From positions 3,753-35,475 of the forward strand of contig SZWC01008633.1 in NCBI GenBank assembly GCA_023375785.1: a stretch of 31,723 nt of DNA. Direction: 5' to 3'. The stretch's first letter is position 1. Every line of letters starts with the position of its first letter. Below the pieces are notes generated by a model. It had not been told where the DNA came from and searched no databases. It was given only the letters and a program-made list of their open reading frames with translations. The stretch is from Penium margaritaceum (taxonomy: Eukaryota; Streptophyta; Zygnematophyceae; Desmidiales; Peniaceae). Position numbers and translations under genes: made by a program. Of the stretch, positions 19,462 through 30,090 are shown piece after piece.

Positions 19462-22400
19462 ATGGCGACATCCGCTTCCGTAGTGGCCGGCGTCAACATC
19501 GCCAAGTTCGAAGACAAGAACTTCTTCAACTGGAGCAATAACATGAAGATGGTGCTGATGGATAAGGGTCTGAGGAATCAGGTGGATGAGAAGGATAAGG
19601 AACCAGTAGAAAGCTCCCTCTCTCCTGGCGAGGCCCGTACCTACCGCGAGAAGCGTGACCACGCCGTTGCAACCATCTTCCTCCACCTCGCCAAACGTCA
19701 GAAACTCCTTGTCCGTGGCATCTTCACGCCAAAGGAGGTTTGGAAAAAGCTTGAGTCCACTTATGCTTCCAAGTAAATCATCATGAGCATGCAGCTACGT
19801 CGTCGCTTTCACACTGAAGATGGATGAGTCTCAATCCATGATTGACTACATCAACATGGTCTCTCTCCGACCAGCTTGCTGAAATTGAGGACCCGGTCAA
19901 GGAGCGTGTGCTCATGCTAACCATCCTCTCTGGCCTTCCTAGCAGTTAAACTCCTCTCATTGTTGCCCTGGACCAGCGCGGTGACAAGCTCTCCCTCAAT
20001 GATGTGGAGAAGAGCCTGTTGTTTGAGGAGGAGCGGCGCAAGGGAGAGGAGGGACGAAGTGGACTGGACGTCGCTCTCATCACCAACTCTGGGCATGGAG
20101 GTGGTGCTGCACCAACCAGGGGCAACGGCGGAGGAGGGAAGAAGAAGGGGAATTGCCACTACTCTAAGAAGCAGGGCCATTGGGCACGTGAAGGCCGGAA
20201 GAAGAAGGCGGACCTTGCGGTTGACGTGGGAGGGGGAAAGCATTCCAACGCTTCCACGAATGCAGCAGATTGGGAGAGTGGATTTGTGACCACCATCTGG
20301 GTCCTGCATGTCTCTGACAACACCGCCTTGTTCTGGATCATCAACTCGGGAGCCACGCAGCACATGACGTGTCGCCCAGAGTGGTTCGTCGTCTACACCG
20401 CCATTGAGCCTCGTCGGGTGTACATGGGGGACAATCATGCGCAAATGGCGGTTGGGGAGTTTGAGATTGTGTTTTGTGCTTCCGTTGAGGTTAAGCACAT
20501 GGAACGTCATGTGAAGGGGGTGCTCCATGTTCCGCGGCTGGCAGCTAACCTCCTCTCTGTCTCATCTCTCATCTCCAAAGGCATGTAGGTTTGCTTTGAG
20601 AATGGTGGCTGCACCATCTCTGCCCGTGCAGGCCGTGTGCTTGCAAAAGTGAACAAAGAGGACAGTCTTTACCGCCTCTATGTGGCGTCAAAGAAGGAAG
20701 CCGACTCAGCGTTGGCGGAGAGAGGGAAAACATGACATCGGCCTGTGGCACCGCCGGCTCGGTCACCTCTGCTTTGACGCCATCATCTCCATGCAGCAGA
20801 TGGTCCGTGACCTGGAGCTCTAGGGGGTGAAGCAGCCTGATGCATCGGCTTGTGAGAGCTGCATTGAAGGGAAGCAAGCCCGCAATCCTTTCAAGGGGGA
20901 AGGGAAGGGAGTGGTTGAGCTTCTCTTACTCGTTCACTCTGATTTGTGCGGTCCCATGCCATCACAGTCCTTGTCCGGCAGGTTGTACTTTGTCACGTTC
21001 ATTGTTGACAACTCGAGGAAGACGTGGGTGTCCTTCCTGGCTGGCAAAGATGAGTGCTTTGATGCTTTGAAGGTGTTGATTGCTGCTGCACGGATTGAGA
21101 GTGGCAGGCAGTTGAAGGTGCTTCGCACCGACGGTGGAGCACAGTACCTTCTAATGACTTCCGCACCTTCCTCAAGTGTCGCGGGATCAGGCACGAGGTC
21201 AACCCACCTCGAATACCAAATCTGAAAGGCGTGGCTGAATGAGCAAACCGCACACTCATGGAGCGTGTTTGGAGCATGCTCAAAGACGCGGAGCTCGCGC
21301 CAACCTTTTGGGCGGAACCAGTCAACACTGCCGTGTACCTGAAAAACCGGAGTCCCACGCGCGCCGTGCCACTGATGACACCGGAGGAGGCATGGACAGG
21401 AAGCAAGCCAACAGTGACGCACCTGAAATTCTTCGGGTGTGGCGCATTTGTGCACGTGCCTACTGGCAACCGCAACAAGCTGGATGCAAAGTCAGTGGAG
21501 GCGGCCTTCCTCGGCTAAAACACCATGGGATACCGCCTCTACATCCTCGCTGCTTGCAAGATCATCCGCAACCGTGACGTTGTCTTTCAAGAGGACGTGA
21601 AGGGCTGGAATTGGAGCCCTATGACTGCTGTTCCACTTGCTCCCGCACTTGTACCTGATGTGGGAAACGCTACGGTAGCAGAAGAGGACGGTGCGGAAGA
21701 TGGCAGTGACAACGGTAACGACAAGGAATCTGATGGAGGTGAAGGGAGCTGAAAGTAGGAGCAAGCAGCCGAATCTGATGAGGATGAGCAACAAAGCAAC
21801 GTACAGCAGCTACCACGATGGTCGCACGCATCAACAAAGATGCCAAGGACAGTGGGGAGCCGCTGAGGCGTTCCGAGCGCCTCGCAAGCAAACAGAGGCT
21901 GCTGAAGGGGCTGGTGAACCTGTGCACCGTTCCACCACCAACAGTGTCATCTGACCTCAAGCTTCTCTTCCTCACAGTCACCGATGACCCAGCCACATTC
22001 GCTGAAGCCATGCACAGCGCTGAGGCGGCAGATTGGCGTGCCGCAACAGACGAGGAGTATGGTGCGCTTATGAAGAACCGCACCTGGACCCTCGAGGAAA
22101 CTCCTCGTGGCAGCCGGGTGATCGAATGCCAATGGATCTTCAAGCGCAAGTATGGTGCGGATAGTAAGGTGCTTGGGTACAAAGCACCACTGGTTGCAAA
22201 GGGGTATGTGCAATCTGAGGGTGTGGATTACAATGAGACATTTGCACCTGTTGTAAAGTTCCGATCCATCCGAGCGATCCTCGCTCTTGCTGCTGCTGTG
22301 GATTGGGAGGTGCACCAAATGGATGTGACGTATGCATTTCTGAATGGTGACCTCAAAGAGGATGTGTACATGGAGCAGCCGGAGAGGTGCATGGTGGAAG

Positions 22401-23542
22401 GGAAGGAGGGTTTGGTGTGCAAGCTTGTGAAGGCCCTCTACGGCCTGAAGCAAGCACCACGAGCATGGTACCACAAGATGGATGAGCAGCTGGCTGGACT
22501 TGGCTTTGTGCGTAGTGAAGCTGACCATGCTCTCTATGGGAGCACACAAGAGGCAAGCCATGTCAACATCTTGCTCTATGTTGATGGTCTGCTCATTGCA
22601 TCTGACTCCAAGTCTCTTTTGGACAATGTGAAGCAGTCCCTTGCTGCCAGGTTTGACATGACGGACATGGGAGAGCTCAGTTACTACCTTGGCCTTAAGT
22701 TCAAGCGTGACCGACAACTGCAGACTTTGGAGCTGTCGCAGAGCACGTACATGAGCGACACTGTCAAGCACTTCAACATGGCAGGAGCGCACAAGGCCGA
22801 AACTCCACTGGAAATGGGAGAAAAGCTGAGCATGACACTGACTCCCCGCGGCATGCAGGAGAGCAGCCGCATAGAAGCAGTTTCGTACCAAGCAGCACTT
22901 GGGAGCCTCATGTACGCTATCATCGGCACGTGCCTCGACATCAGCCAAGCAGTGGGAGTGCTAAGAAGATTTTGCGCGAACCCAGGCGTGTCGCATTGGG
23001 AGGCAGTCAAGCGCGTGCTGCGCTACCTTGACAGCAGCAGCAGCCTTTGCCTCACCTTCAATGGCAATAACAGCCCCATCGTCATCAGCTACAGTGATGC
23101 AGATTGGGGAGGTGACCTTGACACAAGGAGTTTAACCAATGGGTTCATTTTTGTGCTCAGGGGAGGTGCAATAAGCTAAAGGAGCAAGAAGCAAGAGTGC
23201 GTTGCCCTATCCTCCACCAAAGCGGAGTACATCACCCTAAGTGAAGCATCAAAGGAAGCCGTGTGGCTGCGTAAGCTGCTGGCAAGCCTTGGACAGCAAG
23301 AGACCACAGCGACTACAATCTACTATGACAACATGAGCGCCATTGCTCTGACCAAGAACGCAGATTTTCACGCCCGCACCAAGCACATTGCCTTGCGATA
23401 TCACTTCATCCGCGAACTCATGGAAAAGCAGGTGGTGCAGATCAAGTTCTGCCCTTCAAGTATGATGCTGGAAGACTTTGTGACCAAGCCGTTGGCACCG
23501 CACCGCTTTCAGCAGCTGAGGGGACAGTGCAGACTTGTGTGA
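19462..23542 (+). pseudogene. Copia gag-pol of element A, frameshifted and catalytically dead
   Basis: Begins at ATG 19462 (MATSASVVAGVN) and ends at TGA 23540. Compared with B, there are indels near 19817, 19860, 20720, 21150 and 21750 that move the reading through several frames, and stops at 19774 (TAA), 20586 (TAG), 20821 (TAG), 21240 (TGA), 21516 (TAA) and 23177 (TAA). The zinc knuckle has lost two Cys (CHYS..H....G). The protease motif is NSGA instead of DSGA. RT has YVDG instead of YVDD (Gly codon 22586-22588). Integrase (HSDLCGPM, RTDGG) and RNase H (SDADW, KAEY, YDNMSA) are recognisable. The longest open piece, 21818-23179, covers RT and early RNase H. Order protease-integrase-RT-RNase H identifies Ty1/copia. 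Confidence 0.93.
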
Positions 23543-23555
23543 TTTTCATTCTACT

Positions 23556-23567
23556 AAAGTGGGAGAA
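23556..23567 (+). other. Polypurine tract of element A
   Basis: AAAGTGGGAGAA immediately precedes the 3' LTR start TGATGG. The same 12 bases occur in reverse complement at 24398-24409 in B. It primes plus-strand synthesis in LTR elements. Confidence 0.85.
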
Positions 23568-23747
23568 TGATGGATATGAGAGTGCCAGAGAGTGAAAAAA
23601 ACAGGTTGCTCGATAAAAATAATATGGCATAACAGTTGCATGGAAGATGTTTCACAGGTTCCAACGCACTTTACAGAACTCGATTCGGAGTCCGTTTGAG
23701 TGAGATATGGATCTCCAAAGTTTGGAGATCATGGGTCGGGTTCAAGT
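23568..23747 (+). repeat. 3' LTR of element A, first part
   Basis: 180 bases starting TGATGGATATGAG, aligned to 18806-18985 with about 20 differences. It stops at ..TTCAAGT, where element B begins, and resumes at 29616. Confidence 0.9.
23743..23747 (+). repeat. Target site duplication of element B (left)
   Basis: CAAGT, the last five bases of A's interrupted LTR, repeated at 29611-29615 on the other side of B. Confidence 0.9.
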
Positions 23748-24397
23748 TGATGGAAACTGGGGCAGCCCTCAGGGAGGTGATCAGGCTCACTAAGAGCCGC
23801 CTAGGCAGGACCAACTGTTTGTGAGAGGGGATTGCAGGTTGCACAGACAGAAATTACGGAAGCGAATGTAGGTTTGCAGAGGATGCGAATGTCTGAATTG
23901 ACTCTTGAGTAAGAAATTACATTGTCACAGCTTTCTAAAAAGCCCTTAAATGCCTCATTTGGCCTAGGGAGCACTGAGATACACTCTGTCAAAGTCTAGC
24001 CTCTAGCACACTCTCCTAGCCTAGCGGGATGAGCGGTAGTCACCTTGTCACACAAGAGAATTATATCTCACACCACTTGGACGACCAACAATCGTATTCT
24101 GCACCTTCTTTGAAGTCTCTTGGAGGTCCTCCAATCGCCTTTTCTCCTTGAAGGCCGCTCTCAGCCGTCCTGGCCAATAATCGTGCCGCCTTTTGAGCTC
24201 AAAGTGCTCTGGCAGTCACTTGAACCCGACCCATGATCTCCAAACTTTGGAAATCCATATCTCAGTCAAACGGACTCCGTATCGAGTTCCGTAAAGTGCG
24301 TTGGAACCTGTAAAACATCCTCTATGCAACTGTCATGCCAGATGATTTTTATCGAGCAACCTATTTTTGTCACTTTCTGGCACTCTGATACCCATCA
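23748..24397 (-). repeat. 3' LTR of element B
   Basis: 650 bp; in plus orientation it starts TGATGGAAAC and ends CCCATCA. It aligns end to end with 28955-29610. Confidence 0.92.
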
Positions 24398-24409
24398 TTC
24401 TCCCACTTT
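24398..24409 (-). other. Polypurine tract of element B
   Basis: The reverse complement reads AAAGTGGGAGAA, directly before the 3' LTR in element sense and identical to A's tract. A run of 12 A on the plus strand (24411-24422) separates it from the gag-pol stop. Confidence 0.85.
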
Positions 24410-24422
24410 GCAAAAAAAAAAA

Positions 24423-27400
24423 TCACACAAGTCCGCACTGTCCCCTCATCTGTTGAAAGCGGTGCGCTACGAGCGTCTTGGTCAGGAATTCTGCCAGCAT
24501 CATGCTTGAAGGGCAGAACTTGATCTGCACCACCTGCTTTGCCACGATCTCACGGATGAAGTGGTATCGCAAGTCAATGTACTTGGTGCGGGCGTGAAAC
24601 TCGGCGTTCTTTGTCAGAGAAATGGCGCTCATGTTGTTACAGTAGATGGTGGTGGCTGTGGTCTACTGCTGTCCAAGGCTTGCTAGTAGCTCACGCAGCC
24701 ACACAGCTTCCTTTGCTGCTTCACTGAGGGCAATGTACTCAGCTTTGGTGGAGGAGAGGGCAACGCACTCTTGCTTCTTGCTCCTCCAACTGATTGCACC
24801 TCCCTCGAGCACAAACACAAACCCACTGGTTAACCTCCTTGTGTCCAGGTCACCTCCCCAATCTGCGTCACTGTAGCCGATGAGGATGGGACTGTTGTTG
24901 CCGTTGAAGGTGAGGCAAAGGCTGCTGCTACTGTCGAGGTAGCGCAGCACGCGCTTGACGGCCTCCCAATGCAGCACGCCCGGATTTTCACAAAACTTGC
25001 TTAACACTCCCACTGCTTGGCTGATGTCGAGGCGCGTGCCAACTGCTGCATACATGAGGCTTCCAACAGCTGCTTGGTATGGCACTACTTCCATGCGGCT
25101 GCTCTCTTGCATGCCGCGGGGATTCTGCGTCATGCTCAGCTTTGCTCCCACTTCCAGTGGTGTTGTTGCTTTGCGCGCTCCTGCCATGTTGAAGCGCTTG
25201 ATGATGTCGCTCACGCACGTGCTCTGCGACAACTCCAAAGTCTGCTGCTGCCGGTCGCGCTTGACCTGAAGGCCAAGGTAGGAACTGAGCTCTCCCATGT
25301 CTTTCATGTCCAACCTGGCAGCAAGGGACAGCTTCANCAAAACTTGCTTAACACTCCCACTGCTTGGCTGATGTCGAGGCGCGTGCCGACTGCTGCATAC
25401 ATGAGGCTTCCAACTGCTGCTTGGTACGGCACTTCTTCCATGCGGCTGCTCTCTTGCATGCCGCGGGGATTCTGCGTCATGCTCAGCTTTGCTCCCACTT
25501 CCAGTGGTGTTGTTGCTTTGCGCGCTCCTGCCATGTTGAAGCGCTTGATGATGTCGCTCACGCACGTGCTCTGCGACAACTCCAAAGTCTGCTGCTGCCG
25601 GTCGCGCTTGACCTGAAGGCCAAGGTAGGAACTGAGCTCTCCCATGTCTTTCATGTCCAACCTGGCAGCAAGGGACAGCTTCAGGTCGTCCAAAAGAGAC
25701 TTGGTGTTAGATGTAATGAGCAGATCATCAACATAGAGCAAGATGATGATCTGGTTTGCCTCTTGTTTGCGCCCATAGACAGCATGGTCTGCTTCACTGC
25801 GCACAAAGCCAAAGCCAGCTAGCTGCTCATCCATCTTGTGGTACCATGCTCGCGGGGCTTTCTTTAGGCCGGAGAGGGCCTTCACGAGCTTGGATACCAA
25901 ACCTTCCTTCCCTTCCATGACATACCCCTCTGGCTGCTCCATGTACACATCCTCCTCAAGGTCACCATTCAGAAATGCACACGTCACATCCATTTGGTGC
26001 ACCCCCCAGTCCATAGCAGTAGCAAGAGCAAGGATCGCTCGGATGGATGGGAACTTAGCGAAAGGTTTAAATGTCTCATTGTAGTGCACACCCTCAGTCT
26101 GTGCATACCCCTTTGCAACCAGCCGTGCTTTGTACCTGAGAATCTTACCATCCGCACCATGCACACGTCTGAAGATCCACCGGCATCCAATCACACGGCT
26201 GCCGCGTGGAGCCTCCTCGAGAGTCCAGGTGCCGTTCTTCATAAGCGCACCATACTCCTCATCTGCACCGCCACGCCAATCTGCCGCCTTGGCGCTGTGC
26301 ATGGCTTCAGCAAATGTGGCTGGGTCATCGGTGACTGTGAGGAAGAGAAGCTCAAGGTCAGGCGACTCTGTTGGTGGTGGAACGGTGCACAAGTTCACCA
26401 GCTCCTCCAGCGGCCTCTGTTTGTTTGCAAGGCGCTCAGATCACCTCAATGGCTCCCCACTGTCCTCGGTACCTTTGTTGAGGCGTGCGGACCGTCGTGG
26501 CAGCTACTGTGCGTTGCTTTGCTGCTCCTCCTCATCAGATTCCGCTGCCAGCTCCTTCTCCTTCTCAACTCCCTCCACCTCCTTGTCGTTGCCGCTGTCA
26601 CCGCCATCTTCTGCATCGCCCTCTTCTGCTACCGGCACTTCTCCCAGTTCTGGTACAAGTGCGGAAGCAATCGGAACTGCCGACATAGGGTTCCAAGTCC
26701 AGCCCTACACTTCCTCTTGGAAGACCACGTCATGGCTGCGGATGACCTTGCGTGCGGCGAGGTTGTAGAGGCGGTATCCCATGGTATCGTAGCCGAGGAA
26801 GGCGGCCTTCACCGACTTTGTGTCCAGCTTGTTACGGCTGCCGGTAGGCACGTGCACAAATGCGCCACACCCAAACACTTTCAGGTGCGTCACTGTTGGC
26901 TTTCGTCCTGTCCACGCCTCCTCCAGTGTCATCAGCGGCACGGCGCGCGTAGGGCTTTGGTTTCTCAGGTACACGTCGGTGTTGACCGCTTCCGCTCAAA
27001 AGGTTGGCGGGAGCCCCGCGTCTTGGAGCATGCTGCAAACATGCTCCATGAGTATGTGGTTCGTGCATTCAGCCACGCCATTCAGTTGCGGCGTTCCAGG
27101 TGGGGTGACCTCGTGCTTGATCCCGCGATGCTTGAGGAAGGTGCGGAAGTCGTTGGAGAGGTACTCTCCTCTACCATCGGTGCAAAGCACCTTCAACCGC
27201 CTGCCACTCTCATTCTGTGCAGCAGTAATCCACACCTTGAAAGCATCAAAGCACTCATCCTTTCCAGCCAGGAACCGACACCCACGTCTTCCTGACTTGT
27301 CATCAACGAACGTGACAAAGTACAACTTGCCGGACAATGATTCTGATGGCATGGGACCGCACAAATCAGAGTGAACGAGTGAGAGAAGCTCAGCCGCCCC

Positions 27401-28855
27401 CTTTCCCTCCCCCGTGAAAGGAGCACGGCCTTGCTTCCCTTCAATGGACGTCTCACAAGACGATGCACTAGGCTGCTTCACCCCCTTGAGCTCCACGCCG
27501 CGGACCATCTACTGCATGGAGATGATGGCGCCAAACCCGAGGTGACCGAGCCGGTGGTGCCACAAGCCGATGTCGTGTTTTCCCTCTCTCACCGCCAACC
27601 CTGAGTCGGCTTCCTTCTCCGACGCCACGTAGAGGCGGTAAAGACCGTCCTCCTTGTTTGCTTTTGCAAGCACACGGCCTGCACGGGCAGAGATGGTGCA
27701 GCCACCATTCTCAAAGCAAACCTGCATGCTTTCGGAGATGCGAGATGAGACAGAGAGGAGGTTAGCTGCCGGCCCCGGAACATGGAGCACCCCCTTCACA
27801 CGATGTTCTACGTGCTTACCCTCAACGGAAGCACAAAACACAATCTTACCTTCCCCGACCGCCATTCCCACATGGTTGTCCCCCATGTACACCCGACGAG
27901 GCTCAATGGCGGTGTAGACAACGAACCACTCCCGGCGACACGTCATGTGCCGCGTGGCTCCCGAGTCAATGATCCAGAACAGGGCGGTGTTTTCGGAGAC
28001 GTGCAGGACCATGATGGTTGTCACGAATCCACTCTCCTAACGTGCGGCGTTCGCGGAAGCGTCGGACTGTTTTTCCGCTCCCACTCCAGCCGCAAGGTCC
28101 ACCTTCTTCTTCCGGCATTCGCGCGCCCAATGGCCTGGCTTCTTGCAGTAGTGGCAGTTTCCCTTCTTCTTCCCTCCTCCGCTGTTGCTCCTGGTTGATG
28201 TAGCAGTGCCCCCATGACCAAAGTTGGCAATGAAAGCGACGTCCAGTCCGCTTCCGCCCTCTTCTCCCTTGCGCCACTCCTCCTCAAACAACAGGCTCTC
28301 CTCCACATCATTGAGGGAGAGCTTGTCGCCACGCTGGTCAAGGGCAACAATGAGAAGAGTGTAGCTCCTAAGAAGGCCAGAGAGGATGGTTAGCATGAGC
28401 ACACATTCCTTGGCAGGGTCCTCAATCGCAGCAAGCTGGTCAGAGAGAGACTTCACCATGTTGATGTAGTCAATCATGGATCCGGACTCATCCATCTTCA
28501 CAGTGTGAGAGCGACGACGCAGTTGCATGTTCATGAGGATTGACTTGGAAGCATAAGTGGACTCAAGCTTTTTCCAAACCTCCTTTGGCATGAGGATGCC
28601 ACGGACGAGGAGTTGCTACCGTTTGGCGAGGTGGAGGTAGATGGTTGCGAGGGCGCGGTCACGCTTCTTGCGGTAGGTACGGGCCTCGACACGGGATAGG
28701 GAGCTTTCTTCTGTTTCCTTCTCCTTCTCAACCACCTGGCTCCAGAGACCCTTCTCCATCAGCACCATCTTCACGTTGTTGCTCCAATGGAAGAAGTTCT
28801 TGCCTTCGAACTTGGAGATGTTGACGCCGGCCACCACAGAAGCGGATGTCGCCAT
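24423..28855 (-). pseudogene. Copia gag-pol of element B: one continuous frame with eight stops
   Basis: Starts at ATG 28855 (MATSASVVAGVN) and ends at TGA 24423. The whole polyprotein stays in one frame, interrupted by stops at 28616, 28037, 27509, 26996, 26705, 26504, 26441 and 24663 (lowest plus coordinates). The only frame change comes from the 346-bp duplication. Domains in order: gag with an intact CCHC knuckle (CHYCKKPGHWAREC, about 28170-28130), protease with intact DSGA, integrase (HSDLCGPM, CTDGRGEYL, NGVAE), RT with intact YVDD (Asp codons 25724-25729), and RNase H (SDADWGGD, KAEY, NNMSA). Catalytic residues lost in A are retained here. If the duplication is removed, the frame runs through RT and RNase H without a shift. 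Dead by stops, but recently close to functional. Confidence 0.94.
24991..25683 (-). repeat. 346-bp tandem duplication around a single N, probable assembly artefact
   Basis: 24991-25336 and 25338-25683 are identical except for four positions, all in the first 100 bases, and are joined by one N at 25337. The duplicated part encodes RT sequence downstream of YVDD. A lone N between near-identical copies is typical of unmerged overlapping contig ends. Dropping 347 bases (one copy plus N) restores the reading frame of B. Confidence 0.85.
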
Positions 28856-28941
28856 GGTAGCGCAACGTTCAGCCCACAAACGGCTCTCTCACACAACAGG
28901 GTGCAAGGACTGCCTCAAGGATGAGACAAAGCCTTGTTCTA

Positions 28942-28953
28942 GCTCTGATACCA
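28942..28953 (-). other. Primer binding site of element B (tRNA-iMet)
   Basis: The reverse complement reads TGGTATCAGAGC, a perfect match to the initiator tRNA-Met site, one base inside the 5' LTR end. It is missing from element A because of a deletion. Confidence 0.93.
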
Positions 28954-28954
28954 C

Positions 28955-29610
28955 TGATGTAAACTGGGGCAGCCCTCAGGGAGGTGATCAGGCTCACTAA
29001 GAGCCGCCTAGGCAGGACCAACTGTTTGTGAGAGGGGGCTGCAGGTTGCACAGACAGAAACTACGGAAGCAAATGTAGGTTTGCAGAGGACGCGAATGTC
29101 TGAATCGACTCTTGAGTACATTGTCACACTCTTCAAAAATCCCTTATATGCCTCATTTGGCCTAGGGAGCACTGAGATACACTCTATCAACGTCTACCCT
29201 CTAGCACACTCTCCTAGCCTAGTAGGATGAGCGGCAGTCACAATGTCACACAAGAGAGTTATGTCTCACACCACTTGGACGACCAACAATCGTGGTCTGC
29301 ACCTTCCTTGAAGTCTCTTGGAGGTCCTCCAGCTGCCTTTTCTCCTGGAAGGCCGCTCTCAGCCATCCTGGCCAATAATCCTACCGCCTTTTGAGCTCAA
29401 AGTGCTCAGATCGTCATTTGAACCCGACCCATGATCTCCAAACTTTGGAAATCCATATCTCAGTCAAACGGACTCCGTATCGAGTTCCGTAAAGGGTGTT
29501 GGAACCTGTGAAACATCCTCTATGCAACTGTCATGCGAGATGATTTTCATCGAGCAACCTTTTTTTGTCACTTTCTGGCACCCTCATATCCAGCACCCTC
29601 ATATCCATCA
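28955..29610 (-). repeat. 5' LTR of element B
   Basis: 656 bp; in element sense it begins TGATGGATATGAGG and ends TTTACATCA. A 15-base tandem duplication (29578-29592 and 29593-29607, GCACCCTCATATCCA on the plus strand) near the outer end explains its extra length over the 3' LTR. The other copies have a single unit. Confidence 0.92.
29141..29150 (-). promoter_or_regulatory. TATA-like element in LTR of B
   Basis: The element-sense sequence CATATAAGGG is conserved at the same place in A's 3' LTR (about 29880-29889, plus). It probably sets the start of the genomic transcript (U3/R border downstream). Confidence 0.55.
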
Positions 29611-29615
29611 CAAGT
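29611..29615 (+). repeat. Target site duplication of element B (right)
   Basis: CAAGT, matching 23743-23747. A's LTR continues from here with GACGACCTGAG, as in A's uninterrupted 5' LTR. Confidence 0.9.
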
Positions 29616-30085
29616 GACGACCTGAGCACTTTGAGCTCAAAAGGCGGCAGGATTATTGGCCAGGACGGCTGAGAGCGGCCTTCAAGGAGAAAATGCGGCT
29701 GGAGGACCTCGAAGAGCATTCAAGGAGGGTGCAGAGAATGATTGCTGGTCGTCCAAGTGGTGTGAGGCATAATTCTCTTGTGTGACAAGGTGACTGCCGC
29801 TCATCCCGCTTGGCTAGGAGAGTGTGCTAGAGGCTAGATTTTGAAAGAGTGTATCTCAGTGCTCCCTAGGCCAAAAGAGGCATATAAGGGCTTGTTAGAA
29901 AGCTGTGACTATGCACTTTCTCACTCAAGAGTTGATTCAGACATTTGTATTCTCTGCAAACCTACATTCGCGTCCACAATTTCTGCCTGTGCAACATGCA
30001 ACCCCCTCTCACAAACAGTTGGTCCTGCCTAGACGGCTCTTGGTGAGCCTGATCACCTCCATGAGGGTTGCCCCAGTTTCCATTA
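29616..30085 (+). repeat. 3' LTR of element A, second part
   Basis: 470 bases that complete the LTR begun at 23568; together 650 bases, the length of B's 3' LTR. It ends ..GTTTCCATTA, the family end CATCA with one change, and is followed by the target duplication CCAAG. Unlike A's 5' LTR, it keeps the terminal part (GTGAGCCTGATCACC and onward). Confidence 0.9.
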
Positions 30086-30090
30086 CCAAG
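30086..30090 (+). repeat. Target site duplication of element A (right)
   Basis: CCAAG, matching 18801-18805. It belongs to the interrupted gypsy C integrase. Confidence 0.88.

Larger units (their letters stand above)
23748..29610 (-). mobile_element. Element B: full-length Ty1/copia retrotransposon nested in element A
   Basis: A 5863-bp minus-strand element of the same family as A. Its 3' LTR is 23748-24397 and its 5' LTR 28955-29610, with PBS, gag-pol and PPT between. CAAGT duplications flank it. LTRs begin TGATG and end CATCA (element sense) and differ at roughly 47 positions, about 7%. Its left half is inflated by a 346-bp duplication around one N that is probably an assembly artefact. 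It entered A's 3' LTR in opposite orientation. Confidence 0.94.
18806..30085 (+). mobile_element. Element A: Ty1/copia retrotransposon split by nested element B
   Basis: A copia element of about 5.4 kb once B is discounted. Its 5' LTR is 18806-19407, internal region 19408-23567, and 3' LTR is in two parts (23568-23747 and 29616-30085). CCAAG duplications flank it. The order gag, protease, integrase, RT, RNase H is the copia order. The LTRs differ by about 11% over the first 180 bases. A deletion removed the 5' LTR end and the PBS, and the coding region has several frameshifts and stops, so A is dead. It inserted into the integrase of gypsy C, in opposite orientation to it. Confidence 0.92.

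Noticed and set aside
21947..22948. 333-codon minus-strand open frame
   Set aside because: Antisense shadow of the copia A reverse transcriptase on the plus strand.
25994..27295. 433-codon plus-strand open frame
   Set aside because: It is antisense to the copia B integrase/RT region, which has clear domain motifs in one minus-strand frame. The plus frame is a shadow.
29616..30085. Independent solo or truncated LTR
   Set aside because: It starts exactly where A's interrupted 3' LTR stops, and B's target duplication joins the two, so it is the second half of A's LTR rather than a separate insertion.
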